From Streptomyces sp. NBC_01381 (GTDB lineage Bacteria; Actinomycetota; Actinomycetes; Streptomycetales; Streptomycetaceae): a stretch of 64,000 bases of DNA. The stretch is from NCBI RefSeq assembly GCF_026340305.1, contig NZ_JAPEPI010000002.1:2728001-2792000 (forward strand), in the 5' to 3' direction. This document shows positions 8,584 through 17,047 of this stretch, piece by piece; positions within the stretch are counted from its first letter, which is position 1, and every line of letters starts with the position of its first letter. The position numbers and the translations under genes are program-made. The notes beneath the pieces were generated by a model. It did not search any database, was not told where the DNA came from, and worked only from the letters and a program-made list of their open reading frames with translations.

Positions 8584-9378
8584 ATGCTTAGTACCCGTTT
8601 CCTCACGGGTGCCCCTGTATGGGTGGACCTCGGCACTCCGGACCTGGAGCGCGCCAACGCCTTCTATCGCGCGCTCTTCGGCTGGGAGTTCCAGTCCGGC
8701 GGCGAGCAATTCGGTGGATACGGCATGTATCAGTCGGGCGGAAAGACCGTGGCGGGCGCCATGACCGTCCCCGTCGATGAGGCCCCGCCGTCCTGGACGA
8801 TCTACTTCAAGACGCCGGACGCCGACGCGACGAGCAAGGCGGTCGAGCAGGCCGGCGGCAGCGTCAAGTACGAGGCCGTGGACGTCGGTGACCTCGGCCG
8901 CATGGCGGTGTTCACCGACGCCCAGGGCGTCGGCTTCGCCGTCTGGCAGCCGGGCACGATCAAGGGCCTCGACCTCGTCGACGCGCCGAACAGCATGAAC
9001 TGGACCGAGCTGTACACGCCGGACATCGCGGCGGCCGCCGCGTTCTACGGCACGGTCTTCGGCTGGGGCACCACCACCCAGTCCTTCCCCGGCGGTTCGT
9101 ACACGATGATCCACCCCGCCGACGGCACCGCGGACGACATGTTCGGCGGACTGTGGCCGCTGGCCGACGCCCCGGAGGAAGCCGAGGGCGGGGCCTACTG
9201 GACTCCGTACTTCCAGGTCACCGACATCGACGCGGTGCTCGCCAAGGTCGAGCCCGCCGGGGGCACGGTGCGGGTGCCGCGGATGGACCTGGCGGGCGTC
9301 GGCAGCTTCGCCAAGCTCGCCGATCCGTCCGGGGCGCGGTTCGCGCTGATGCAGCCGGAGGCGCCGAGCGCGGGCTGA
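8584..9378 (+). CDS. VOC-superfamily (glyoxalase/bleomycin-resistance fold) protein, two domains
   Basis: The 264-residue protein contains two tandem VOC domains. The first starts GAPVWVDLGTPDLERANAFY; the second starts near residue 135 with NWTELYTPDIAAAAAFYGTVFGW. Each has the characteristic beta-alpha-beta-beta-beta pattern and a closing F-A-V-W or F-A-L-M strand. Related actinobacterial proteins are often annotated as hydroxylases or glyoxalases without proven activity. ATG at 8584 follows AAAGGAG. No partner gene is adjacent. Confidence 0.85.
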   Translation: MLSTRFLTGAPVWVDLGTPDLERANAFYRALFGWEFQSGGEQFGGYGMYQSGGKTVAGAMTVPVDEAPPSWTIYFKTPDADATSKAVEQAGGSVKYEAVDVGDLGRMAVFTDAQGVGFAVWQPGTIKGLDLVDAPNSMNWTELYTPDIAAAAAFYGTVFGWGTTTQSFPGGSYTMIHPADGTADDMFGGLWPLADAPEEAEGGAYWTPYFQVTDIDAVLAKVEPAGGTVRVPRMDLAGVGSFAKLADPSGARFALMQPEAPSAG

Positions 9379-9551
9379 GGGAGTCGACCTTCCGGCGTCG
9401 CCCGCCACTGGGGGCGGCGCCGGGCAGGCCGGAGCCGTGGATCGGGCCGCCCCGTCCATCACTTGAACCCGACGGGGGTTTCGCCGCGTTCCTGGCGGGC
9501 ATGGAGGATTTCGCCACGTTCCAGAACGGCCGAAACGCCTCGCCGCGCCGC

Positions 9552-9570
9552 GTTGATCGTTCGTTGATCG
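9552..9570. repeat. Direct repeat GTTGATCG x2, 11-base period, upstream of the WhiB-like gene
   Basis: GTTGATCG occurs at 9552-9559 and 9563-9570, one helical turn apart and 33 bases before the ATG. The spacing suits two protein monomers on the same DNA face. The binding protein is unknown. Confidence 0.35.
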
Positions 9571-9602
9571 GTTGTTTCGCGCGCCCTGCCAGCATCATCG
9601 GC

Positions 9603-9842
9603 ATGAAGATCGACATGACCACCGAGCCGGAACTCGCCTGGCAGGAGCAGGCGCTGTGTGCGCAGACGGGCTCCGACTTCTTCTTTCCCGAACCGGGCAG
9701 CTCCGTGCGCGAGGCGAAGTACATCTGCCAGCTCTGCGAGATGCGCCCCGCCTGTCTCGAATACGCCCTGGCCCATGACGAGCGGTTCGGTGTCTGGGGC
9801 GGGCTCTCCGAGAAGGAGCGGCTCCACCTCAGGCGTACGTGA
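9603..9842 (+). CDS. WhiB-like (Wbl) iron-sulfur transcription factor
   Basis: The 79-residue protein has the four Wbl cysteines (LCAQTG, then YICQLC, then PACLEYAL) that bind a [4Fe-4S] cluster, followed by the GVWGGLSEKER turn that contacts the primary sigma factor and DNA. Wbl proteins act with sigma-HrdB/SigA region 4. The ATG at 9603 gives the expected length; a second ATG at 9615 is also possible. The upstream 220 bases hold no gene. Which Wbl subclass it is cannot be settled from motif reading alone. Confidence 0.93.
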   Translation: MKIDMTTEPELAWQEQALCAQTGSDFFFPEPGSSVREAKYICQLCEMRPACLEYALAHDERFGVWGGLSEKERLHLRRT

Positions 9843-9866
9843 TCATCTGACGCGTACGCGACCTTC

Positions 9867-12338
9867 TCACGCGTACGTGACCGTGAACCTCCTCGTCCCT
9901 GCCGGTACGCGCACATCGTCGCCCGTGACCGTCAGATCACGGCCGTCCGCGGTCGCCGACCGCACCGAGCCGAACCGGCACGGATAGACATAGCGGACCC
10001 GCTCCGGTGACCGGGTGATGTCCACGGTGACCTTCCGCGCGCCCGCGTCATGGGTGAGGCAGTAGCCGAAGGGCGTCCCGAACAGGTTCGGGGCGTCGTC
10101 GACGGCCACCGACTCGCCGTCCGGCACCCAGTGCGGACGTACGCCCGGAGCGATGTACAGATGCGGGTCGCGGTCCTCGTCGGCCTCGAAGAAGAGGATG
10201 TCGCGGAGCAGCAGCAGATACTCGGCCGCCGCCCAGCCGTGCGGGATGTCCCCCATGTACCAGTGGCGGCCGGGGACTTCGCGGTAGTCGGACGCGATGG
10301 GGAACGCGTGCTGCTCGTTCCACGCGCCCAGCGCCACCGCACGCTCATCGGTCCGCGGCATGGACGCGCCCACGATCCAGCCGAGCAGCGCGTCCATTCG
10401 CGCCGCGTCGCCGGCCAGGAGGTAGGCGTGCGCCAACTGCGTGGTCAGGTAGGGGCCGTAGGTGTTCCACGCCGCCTCGTGCCGGTAGCCGCCGGTCACG
10501 AAATGGGTGTACATCGTGTCGAGCGTGTGGCGTGCCGCCCGGTCGATGTCCTCGCCCAGCTTGCTGCCCATGTGCAGCCGCAGCGGATGGAAGAACGCCG
10601 CCGTGCCGATCATCGTCGAGTCGAGCCGACCGACGTCGGCGGGTCCCGTCGGTATGTACGTCTCCCAGGCGCCGCGCCGGCGCTGCTCCTCAAGGACCCA
10701 GCGCACCGACGCGGCCGTCGCGCGCTTCAAGTCATCGAAGGCGCCCCAGAGTTCCGGCACGTCGGGCGAGCCGATGCGCTCCGCGAGCCGCGCCGCCTCG
10801 TACAGTCCGGCCAGGCCCCACAGGTCGTCCCAGTAGTGCGGCTTGTCGCGCTCGCCGAGGTGCTCGGCGCTCCAGCCGCTGTGCAGCAGGCCGTACTGGT
10901 CGCGGTTGTCCCGCAGCCACCGGGCGCCGTCGATGACGTACGGCGTGTAGAGCTTCGCGCCGAAGGCGGCGGTCCGGCCGCGCGTGCGGTCGAAGCGGCC
11001 GATCGCCCACAGCGCCTGGCCGTTGCTGTCCCACTCGCGGTCGTCCTTCTCGTGCGGGCCGCCGTAGAAGCCGTACTCGGCGCACGGCCCGATCCGGCCC
11101 GTCCCGCGGTTGAACTTGAGCGGGTAGTGCGTACCCAACTGGTGCTCGGCCAGGGCCGAATCGCCCACCAGTGAACATGCCGTGGCCTCGACGGACGAGT
11201 CGCGGATCCAGAAGGAGTCGTACACCGTCGGCCCGGGATGGATCTCGCCGTGGTCGGAGAGGATGAGCAGCTGCGAGCGGCACTGCCGGAACCGGTCCGT
11301 CAAGTGGGCGACGGGCGACGGCAGTTCGGGCTGGACCCCCTGTGAGAGGAGCTTGTCCGTCCAGAAGCCGCGGTTGGCCTCTTCCAGGCGGGCGGCCGGA
11401 GTGGCCTTGATCTCGGCCAGGTCGGCGGCCCCGCTGTAGAGATCGACCGGGAGCCGGACGTCGAGCTCGAACAGCTCGTCGTCCACGACCCGGTAGGGCC
11501 AGGCGAACGCCGCGCTGCACAGCCCCGCGATCTGGTCCTGGGCGCGCAGCGCGCCGTTCAGCTTGCCGCCGTTGACCAGGTCGTGGAACGGGCTGTGCGT
11601 GAGGTAGGAGTCGGGGTCGTACGTGAAGTCCGGGTTGCCGTACACGCCGTACTGCTCCGGAGCCGTGTCGAACACCGGGCCCCACCCGCTGTTGGTCTCC
11701 ATCCGCCCCTCGTCCGGCAGATGGCGCAGGAACGTCAGGCGCCGGTCGGCGATCTGCCGGCCGTTGCGGTCGTGCCGCTGGAAACCGCTCGGCCCCGCGG
11801 GCATGACCGCCGCGCACAGCCAGCCCTCGCGCGCCTGCCCGGTCGCGCTGCCCACCGTCAGGCGGGTCACGACGAGATCGCGCTGCCGGGCACCGACGGT
11901 GGTAGCGAAGGTCCGCTGCACGAACTCGGTGCCGTCGGCGGTGCGGAACGTCGTCAGGACCACCGGCAGATGCGGCGCCTCCATGCGCTGCCCGACCGTC
12001 CCGCCGCCCGTCAGCTGCGGCAGATGCAGGGCGCGGCTCGCCGGTTCGTAGAGGAAGAAGGAGAGACAGTACTTGTCGTAGACGGGCTCGATCTCGCCCG
12101 CCTGGCCGATCAGTGACTCCTGGCGGTGGTCCTTCACACCCACCATGTGCCAGTAGCGGTACAGGGCGTTGGAGGCGAAGGCCGCCTCCTTGGACTCGTA
12201 CGTTCCGTGGTCGAAGTCGTCGCTCCAGCGCCGGAAGGCCGCCTGCGCCCACCACGGCACGGGATAGGGCAAGCGTGCCCTCCCCGCCCAGCCGCGCCAC
12301 ATGACCTCGTAGAACATCCATTCATGGGTCTGCGCCAT
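9867..12338 (-). CDS. Large cytoplasmic glycosidase-like protein, probable (alpha/alpha)6 fold
   Basis: I choose the ATG complementary to 12336-12338 (MAQTHEWMFYEVMWRGWAGR), giving 823 residues; it follows a GGGGGTGG stretch. The N-terminal half is beta-rich, the second half is helix-rich with W/Y-D-D repeats typical of six-hairpin glycosidases (FWIRDSSVEATACSLVG, HYWDDLWGLAGLYEAARLAE, MGDIPHGWAAAEYLLLLRD). A short beta domain ends it. The substrate is unknown; a role in oligosaccharide or glycogen-like turnover is an inference. No signal peptide is seen. It is divergent from the first tRNA-like gene. Confidence 0.6.
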   Translation of the reverse strand: MAQTHEWMFYEVMWRGWAGRARLPYPVPWWAQAAFRRWSDDFDHGTYESKEAAFASNALYRYWHMVGVKDHRQESLIGQAGEIEPVYDKYCLSFFLYEPASRALHLPQLTGGGTVGQRMEAPHLPVVLTTFRTADGTEFVQRTFATTVGARQRDLVVTRLTVGSATGQAREGWLCAAVMPAGPSGFQRHDRNGRQIADRRLTFLRHLPDEGRMETNSGWGPVFDTAPEQYGVYGNPDFTYDPDSYLTHSPFHDLVNGGKLNGALRAQDQIAGLCSAAFAWPYRVVDDELFELDVRLPVDLYSGAADLAEIKATPAARLEEANRGFWTDKLLSQGVQPELPSPVAHLTDRFRQCRSQLLILSDHGEIHPGPTVYDSFWIRDSSVEATACSLVGDSALAEHQLGTHYPLKFNRGTGRIGPCAEYGFYGGPHEKDDREWDSNGQALWAIGRFDRTRGRTAAFGAKLYTPYVIDGARWLRDNRDQYGLLHSGWSAEHLGERDKPHYWDDLWGLAGLYEAARLAERIGSPDVPELWGAFDDLKRATAASVRWVLEEQRRRGAWETYIPTGPADVGRLDSTMIGTAAFFHPLRLHMGSKLGEDIDRAARHTLDTMYTHFVTGGYRHEAAWNTYGPYLTTQLAHAYLLAGDAARMDALLGWIVGASMPRTDERAVALGAWNEQHAFPIASDYREVPGRHWYMGDIPHGWAAAEYLLLLRDILFFEADEDRDPHLYIAPGVRPHWVPDGESVAVDDAPNLFGTPFGYCLTHDAGARKVTVDITRSPERVRYVYPCRFGSVRSATADGRDLTVTGDDVRVPAGTRRFTVTYA

Positions 12339-12468
12339 GGGTTCCACCCCCGCTGCCCACCGTTGCACCAGGGCGGGCGGCCGTAAATCCGTTCGGCACG
12401 GCGGTCCTCGCACGGTTACGATCCGGGGGCGCGGGCGGGCCGATCACCGCTGGTCCGCGCGTATGCGG

Positions 12469-12540
12469 GGTCCTGTAGAGCAGAGGCAGACTCGCCGCCA
12501 CGGCATGGCGGATACGCCGGTTCGAATCCGGCCGGGACCA
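12469..12540 (+). tRNA. tRNA-like RNA gene 1 (GGC in anticodon position), probably not a normal tRNA
   Basis: A 72-base cloverleaf is visible: acceptor GGTCCTG/CGGGACC (7 pairs, one G-T), T8-A9, D-stem GAG/CTC with loop CAGAGGCAGA, anticodon stem CCGCC/GGCGG around ACGGCAT, a 4-base variable loop and T-arm GCCGG-TTCGAAT-CCGGC; no CCA is encoded. The loop has C instead of the invariant U33, and A32/T38 can pair, shrinking the loop to five. By position the anticodon would be GGC (Ala), yet the G3:U70 alanine identity pair is absent. It starts 47 bases after a TACGAT -10-like hexamer and ends 30 bases before the SDR start codon, so it could form the 5' part of that mRNA. Confidence 0.6.
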
Positions 12541-12570
12541 CGGGCGAGCGGCACGGGCGGGGCGGGACGG

Positions 12571-13920
12571 ATGAGTGAGAGCGGCGGGATCGGCGAGGCG
12601 GACCTCGCGGTCTTCCACGACGTGGTCGGCAGACTCCGCGAGCTGCCCGTCGACGACCCGGTGCGGCTGCGCGCCGAGCAGGTCGCCGCGTCCTTCGCCC
12701 GCGACGGACGGCTGCGCAGGCGCAAGGCGCGCGGCGCCGAACTCTCCGCCGCCGACGCGGCCGTGATGGCCGCCACCGCCACCGGGGCCGACGACCGCCG
12801 CGAGGACGCGCCGCTGGTCGCCGAGGCCTCGACGGGTGCCGCGGGGGTCTTCCGGCGGCCACGGCCCTGCTATGTCTGCAAGGCTTCGTATCGACAGGTC
12901 GACTCCTTCTACCACCGGCTCTGTCCCGACTGCGCCGCCGACAACCGCGCCCGGCGCGCGCTCACCACCGATCTGAGCGGGCGCCGCGCGCTGCTCACCG
13001 GGGGCCGTGTGAAGATCGGCTTCCAGCTGGCCCTGATGATGCTGCGCGACGGCGCCGAACTCCTGGTCACCAGCCGCTTCCCGCACGACACGGAGCGGCG
13101 CTTCCGTGCGGTGCCGGGCAGCGAGAAGTGGCTCGACCGGCTCACGGTGCTCGCCGTCGACCTGCGCGACCCGCGCCAAGTCCTCGGCCTGTGCGAGGAG
13201 TTGCGGCAGTCCGGCGAGCCGCTGGACATCCTGGTCAACAACGCCGCGCAGACGGTCCGGCGGCCGCCGGAGTCGTACGCGGCGCTCAGTGCGGGGGAGT
13301 CGGCGACGCTGCCCGCCGGGGCGCGTGCGGCGCCCGGGTTCCGGCCGATGCGGGCGCTCGACGGCTCCGCGGCGCGGGGCGCCATCGCCCTGGTCCTTCG
13401 CGAGGCCGACGAGGCGGGGCTGCTGCCCGACCCCTCGCCGGAGAACTCCTGGTCGGCCCGGCTCGGCGACCTCGACCCCGCCGAGGTCCTGGAGACCCAG
13501 CTGGTCAACGCGCTCGCCCCGGCCCTGCTCTGCGACCGCCTGCTGCCCCTGCTCCTTGCCTCGCCACGGCCCCGTACGTACATCGTCAACGTCACGGCGG
13601 TCGAGGGCCGCTTCGCGGTGCGCAACAAGATGCCGGGACACCCGCACACGAACATGGCGAAGGCCGCCCTGAACATGCTCACCCGCACCAGCGCGGCCGA
13701 ACTCGCCGAGCGCGGCGTGCACATGTGCGCCGTCGACACCGGCTGGATCACGGACGAGAACCCGGCACCCAAGAAGGACCGCATCGCCGGCGCCGGCTTC
13801 CGCACACCCCTCGACGTGGTGGACGGCGCGGCGCGGATCTACGACCCGATCGTGCGCGGCGAGGCGGGCGCACCCGTCTCCGGGGTCTTCCTCAAGGACT
13901 ATCGGGAGGCGGAGTGGTGA
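12571..13920 (+). CDS. Zinc-ribbon plus degenerate short-chain dehydrogenase (SDR) protein
   Basis: The 449-residue product has an N-terminal extension with a CYVC...CPDC double-knuckle (about residues 93-115) that should bind zinc, then a Rossmann SDR domain beginning GRRALLTGGRVKIG and including LVNNAAQTV. The catalytic Tyr of the YxxxK motif is replaced: the segment reads HTNMAKAALNML, with Thr at the Tyr position, and the usual catalytic Ser is not evident. It may bind NAD(P) without normal SDR chemistry. The ATG at 12571 lies 30 bases after tRNA-like gene 1, and its stop overlaps the LRR gene start by four bases, so the three are likely one unit. Confidence 0.85.
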   Translation: MSESGGIGEADLAVFHDVVGRLRELPVDDPVRLRAEQVAASFARDGRLRRRKARGAELSAADAAVMAATATGADDRREDAPLVAEASTGAAGVFRRPRPCYVCKASYRQVDSFYHRLCPDCAADNRARRALTTDLSGRRALLTGGRVKIGFQLALMMLRDGAELLVTSRFPHDTERRFRAVPGSEKWLDRLTVLAVDLRDPRQVLGLCEELRQSGEPLDILVNNAAQTVRRPPESYAALSAGESATLPAGARAAPGFRPMRALDGSAARGAIALVLREADEAGLLPDPSPENSWSARLGDLDPAEVLETQLVNALAPALLCDRLLPLLLASPRPRTYIVNVTAVEGRFAVRNKMPGHPHTNMAKAALNMLTRTSAAELAERGVHMCAVDTGWITDENPAPKKDRIAGAGFRTPLDVVDGAARIYDPIVRGEAGAPVSGVFLKDYREAEW

Positions 13921-15116
13921 ACGACCCGACGGCCGTGGGCCCGTTCGCGTTCGCGTTCGCGGGAGTTCCGCGCGTAGTGCCACGACCCGCCGCCGAACTG
14001 GAGCCGCTGCTCGACTGGTTGCGGGGCGGCCGTCCGGCAGGCGAGCGCCTCGACTTCGCGGCCGGGACGGTGCTTCCGGACGGGCGGCTCGACCTGTGCA
14101 AGCAGTCGCTCGGAGCGGAGGGCGCCGCGCTGGTCGCCGATGCGCTGCGGGGTGGCTCGGAGGCTGAACGGCCTTCTCCCGTACGTCACTTGCTGCTCGG
14201 CACCGACGGCCTGGGTGACGAGGGGGCGGCCGTCGCAGCGGCCACCGCGACAGGAGCCAAGGGGGTGGAGACCCTCTACCTCGGCTGCAACGGCATCACG
14301 GCGGGCGGCGCCTGCCGCATCGCGGATCAGTTGCGGGCATCGCCGCAGGTGGTGACGGGCGTCTGGCTCAAGCGCAATCCGCTGGGTCCGCAGGGCGGCG
14401 CCGCGGCGACCGAACTGATCGAATCCGTACGGACATTGCGCACACTCGACCTCGTCCAGACGGGGCTCGACGCGGCCGGTGCCGCCGTCCTCGCCGACGC
14501 GCTGCTCGCGGCGTCCGCTGCGGGCCGGCGCGTCGAGCGGGTCTTCCTGGGCGGCAATCCGCTCGGCCCGGCGGGGGCCGCACCGCTCGCCGAGCTGGTC
14601 TCCGGTGGCGGGGTGCGTGAACTGTACGTATCGGCGGCGCAGTTGGGCGACGCGGGAGCGCTGCGGATCGCGGACGGTCTTGAGCGTGCGCCGTGGGGCG
14701 GGCTCGACCGCCTCGCCGTCGCCAGCAACGGCATCGGGCCACGCGCCGCCGCGCGCCTGGTCGCGGCGGCCGTCTCCGCCGGGGTCGAGCTGCTCGACCT
14801 CGGCCGGGTGCGTGCCGCGGGTGTGCTCGGCGCGGCGGACAACCGTGTCGACGACGCGGCCGCCACCGCCATCGCCGGAAGTCTCGCCGCGGGCGAGCAC
14901 CGCCTGGCCCACCTGGTGCTCAGCCACACCGGGCTGCGCAGCCGGGAGGCGCACCGGTTTCTGGACACCGCCGCGTTGGCGCTGACGCCTACGCGGTTCG
15001 TCCTCGGCCAGGGTGTCGCGGCGAGTGTCAAGCGGCGGCTGGCTGCGTTCAGTTGGGGCATCCCTGCACCGGCGGTCCCGGTGGACGTTGCCGCTGTGCG
15101 CAGCGTGCATCGCTGA
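13917..15116 (+). CDS. Leucine-rich-repeat (ribonuclease-inhibitor-type) protein
   Basis: The 399-residue protein has an N-terminal region of about 80 residues and then repeated strand-turn-helix units of the RNI type: VETLYLGCNGITAGGACRIADQL, VTGVWLKRNPLGPQGGAAATELI, VERVFLGGNPLGPAGAAPLAELV, VRELYVSAAQLGDAGALRIAD and LDRLAVASNGIGPRAAARLV. RNI-type solenoids are protein- or RNA-binding surfaces. GTG start at 13917 overlaps the SDR stop codon (GTGA), so translation is probably coupled. Nothing catalytic is visible. Confidence 0.88.
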   Translation: MNDPTAVGPFAFAFAGVPRVVPRPAAELEPLLDWLRGGRPAGERLDFAAGTVLPDGRLDLCKQSLGAEGAALVADALRGGSEAERPSPVRHLLLGTDGLGDEGAAVAAATATGAKGVETLYLGCNGITAGGACRIADQLRASPQVVTGVWLKRNPLGPQGGAAATELIESVRTLRTLDLVQTGLDAAGAAVLADALLAASAAGRRVERVFLGGNPLGPAGAAPLAELVSGGGVRELYVSAAQLGDAGALRIADGLERAPWGGLDRLAVASNGIGPRAAARLVAAAVSAGVELLDLGRVRAAGVLGAADNRVDDAAATAIAGSLAAGEHRLAHLVLSHTGLRSREAHRFLDTAALALTPTRFVLGQGVAASVKRRLAAFSWGIPAPAVPVDVAAVRSVHR

Positions 15117-15140
15117 AGGCTCCGTTGGGAGTGCTGTCAG

Positions 15141-15187
15141 GATCTGCGGATCGGTGGGGGCTGGTCGCGCAGTTCCTCGCGCCCCTA
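15141..15187. repeat. Streptomyces-type intergenic repeat (GCGCAGTTCC...CGCGCCCCT family)
   Basis: The segment gatctgcggatcggtggggg followed by ctggtcgcgcagttcctcg and cgcccct matches the arms of the inverted element at 38235-38335 with few changes. It lies in the 94-base gap between the convergent LRR and hydrolase genes. Such dispersed elements are common in streptomycete intergenic DNA. Confidence 0.6.
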
Positions 15188-15210
15188 ACGGGCCCGGTAG
15201 CCCTGGCTGT

Positions 15211-16710
15211 CTAAGTCGTCGGGGCGGCCACGCCGCTCTCGTCCACGGTGAAGCGTCCGCTCGCGGCGCCGTTGAAGGTCCCGCTCTTGACCCACTCGAT
15301 CAGTGCCGCCTTGGTCGTGGAGTGGGGGCCTGCCCAGGGTTCGCCGGGGCGGCCTCCATAGGGCGTCCCGGATTCCGGTGTGCAGCGCGGGCCGGTGCAG
15401 CCCTCGTTGTGCAGCTGGTGGGCCGCGCACTGCACCTGCACGAGCAGCTTGTTCGTCATGGCTGCCGGGAGGGCGTTGTAGACGGCGGGCGCGTTGGCCG
15501 CTCCTCCCGGAACGCCCCTGTCCTCAATACCCTGCATGACCAGCGTCGGTGGGGTCAGCTGCCCCGCTACGGCGGCATTCCAGCCGTAGCTGGAGAACGT
15601 CGGCGAGCGGTTGATGCCAGTCGGGTTGCCGGGGTCGTCCCCTCCCCAGTTCCGCCCCTCGGTGTCCTGTTCCATGATCTGCTCCCAGATCTGATCCAGG
15701 CTGCCCGGGATGATCCGCCCGGTGCACGCAGCCTCGCGATCCGGCGGCAGCATCGACGGTGGCTGGCGAGGCGCGACGTTCAGCGGGTACGTGACGAAGC
15801 CCGCCGGCGGCGTCGTCTCCTCGGTCGGCCCTCCGAAGAAGGGCGCAAGGAACACGGCACGGTTGACCTTCGCGATGACGGCCGCGCTTCCGGGAAGGAC
15901 CGGGTTGGCCGCGTACAGCGTCCGCCCGACGTGCTGCGCTCCGAGCGAGTAGCCGACCAGGGTGACCTTGCCGTCCGTCGGCTGTGCGCGGGTGATGGCG
16001 TCGTCGATGGTCTGGCGGATGTCGCGTACGAAGGTGTCGACGCGCGCGAAGCGGTGCTGGCTCGAGTGCGGGCGCCTCTGCCCGGCGAGCGGATTGGTCA
16101 GGAGCAGCGCCCCCTGCTGATCGAGGGCGAATGCCGCCGGGTTGTGTGTGCGGTCGCACCCCTCGGGGTGGGAACAGCTGCCGTCCGCGTTGTAGGGCCT
16201 GAGGCTCGCGTTGCCGGGATCGTTCAGGCCCTCGTCGAAGCGCGTCGAGCGGCCGTAGCCGAGCAGGCTCGGGGCGAAGGTGTCGATTCCCGCACGCGCG
16301 AGTGCTTCCTGCGTGCTGAGCTGGCCGCCTTCCGGGGCGGGGTGGCGCAGGTCGAACGTCGGCGAGGCGGTTTCGGTGCGGCCGTGGATCAGTACCGCGG
16401 CCCTGTTGGTCACCCCTGGGCATTTGCCGTTCGCGTACACCGGCCGGACGCGGTGCACCTGGATCCTCGCCGGGCGCCCGTCGAACCGGGGGTCCGGCAT
16501 GAGCCCGCGCGGCACCCTGAACATCAGCCAGTGATTCCTGGTGTCGACGCCGGTCGGCACCTCGTCGCATTGCCGGGCCGACGGCTTGGTGGCAGCGGCC
16601 GTCGATACCGTTCCGGTGCCGAAGGTGCTCGCGATCAGGCAGAGGCACAGCAGGAGCCATCGCGTCCGGACCCCTGGTGCGCGTTCGGGGGTCCCTGGGG
16701 TGGTGTGCAT
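15211..16710 (-). CDS. Secreted alpha/beta hydrolase (esterase/lipase-like)
   Basis: The chosen ATG (complement of 16708-16710) is preceded by GGGAG and begins a signal peptide (RTRWLLLCLCLIASTFGTGTVSTAAA), giving 499 residues in all. The mature part has the alpha/beta-hydrolase oxyanion region AAVLIHGRTETA and the nucleophile elbow VGYSLGAQHVG, with PTLVMQGIEDRGVP and CAAHQLHNEG as likely acid and histidine regions. Many Cys suggest disulfides outside the cell. It is oriented opposite to the two tRNA-like units that flank it, so it is probably unrelated to them. The substrate is unknown. Confidence 0.82.
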   Translation of the reverse strand: MHTTPGTPERAPGVRTRWLLLCLCLIASTFGTGTVSTAAATKPSARQCDEVPTGVDTRNHWLMFRVPRGLMPDPRFDGRPARIQVHRVRPVYANGKCPGVTNRAAVLIHGRTETASPTFDLRHPAPEGGQLSTQEALARAGIDTFAPSLLGYGRSTRFDEGLNDPGNASLRPYNADGSCSHPEGCDRTHNPAAFALDQQGALLLTNPLAGQRRPHSSQHRFARVDTFVRDIRQTIDDAITRAQPTDGKVTLVGYSLGAQHVGRTLYAANPVLPGSAAVIAKVNRAVFLAPFFGGPTEETTPPAGFVTYPLNVAPRQPPSMLPPDREAACTGRIIPGSLDQIWEQIMEQDTEGRNWGGDDPGNPTGINRSPTFSSYGWNAAVAGQLTPPTLVMQGIEDRGVPGGAANAPAVYNALPAAMTNKLLVQVQCAAHQLHNEGCTGPRCTPESGTPYGGRPGEPWAGPHSTTKAALIEWVKSGTFNGAASGRFTVDESGVAAPTT

Positions 16711-16850
16711 GGCATCTCCCGCCGGGGCTGCTGCGGATCGGTCCGGTGGCAGCATCCTTCGGCGTCGTTCGGTCCCCTGCCAGACGGGCTCGGCTGAACG
16801 GACCTGCACGTGCGCCTCGGCACACGGCACCGACTGCTCGACCCCAGGGC

Positions 16851-16880
16851 CTGACGGGGCGCGAAGCCGGAGCATACGAT
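16851..16880 (+). promoter_or_regulatory. Candidate sigma-70-type promoter of tRNA-like gene 2
   Basis: CTGACG at 16851-16856, an 18-base spacer and TACGAT at 16875-16880 predict a transcript starting near 16888-16890, which is exactly the 5' end of the extended acceptor stem of tRNA-like gene 2. The same TACGAT hexamer occurs at 12417-12422 before tRNA-like gene 1. Confidence 0.5.
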
Positions 16881-16889
16881 TCACCCCAA

Positions 16890-16968
16890 GGGCGGGGTCG
16901 TAGCGCAGAGGCAGTCGCGGCGGTCTCCAAAACCGGAACACGCTGGTTCGAATCCAGCCGCCCCGCCC
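16890..16968 (+). tRNA. tRNA-like RNA gene 2 (anticodon CCA, Trp-like), atypical extended acceptor stem
   Basis: Clover-leaf arms: T8-A9 (16901-16902), D-stem GCG/CGC with loop CAGAGGCAGT, anticodon stem GCGGT/ACCGG (outer pair G-G mismatched) around CTCCAAA giving anticodon CCA at 16927-16929, five-base variable loop, T-arm GCTGG-TTCGAAT-CCAGC. The acceptor does not make a normal 7-pair stem: with canonical register two pairs fail. Instead GGGCGGGG (16890-16897) pairs perfectly with CCCCGCCC (16961-16968), then T16898 bulges and two more pairs follow, a 10-pair stem with a bulge. It shares the D-loop and T-arm design of tRNA-like gene 1. It ends 79 bases before the 1113-residue HEAT gene with no terminator between. 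Confidence 0.65.
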
Positions 16969-17047
16969 CCTCACCTCTGCACCCCCGTGCCCCCTCACCT
17001 CCGCAATTCGCTGTCCCCGGGCCGGTCCCGCCAGGCAGAATCCGCGC

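Noticed and set aside
12322..13983. Minus-strand frame containing RPDSNRRIRHAVAASL
   Set aside because: The peptide is the reverse translation of the tRNA-like gene; such strings are common false protein annotations opposite tRNA genes.
12469..16968. Calling the two RNAs ordinary tRNA-Ala and tRNA-Trp
   Set aside because: Missing U33 and G3:U70 in the first, and a defective seven-pair acceptor in the second, make normal decoding unlikely; listed as tRNA-like instead.
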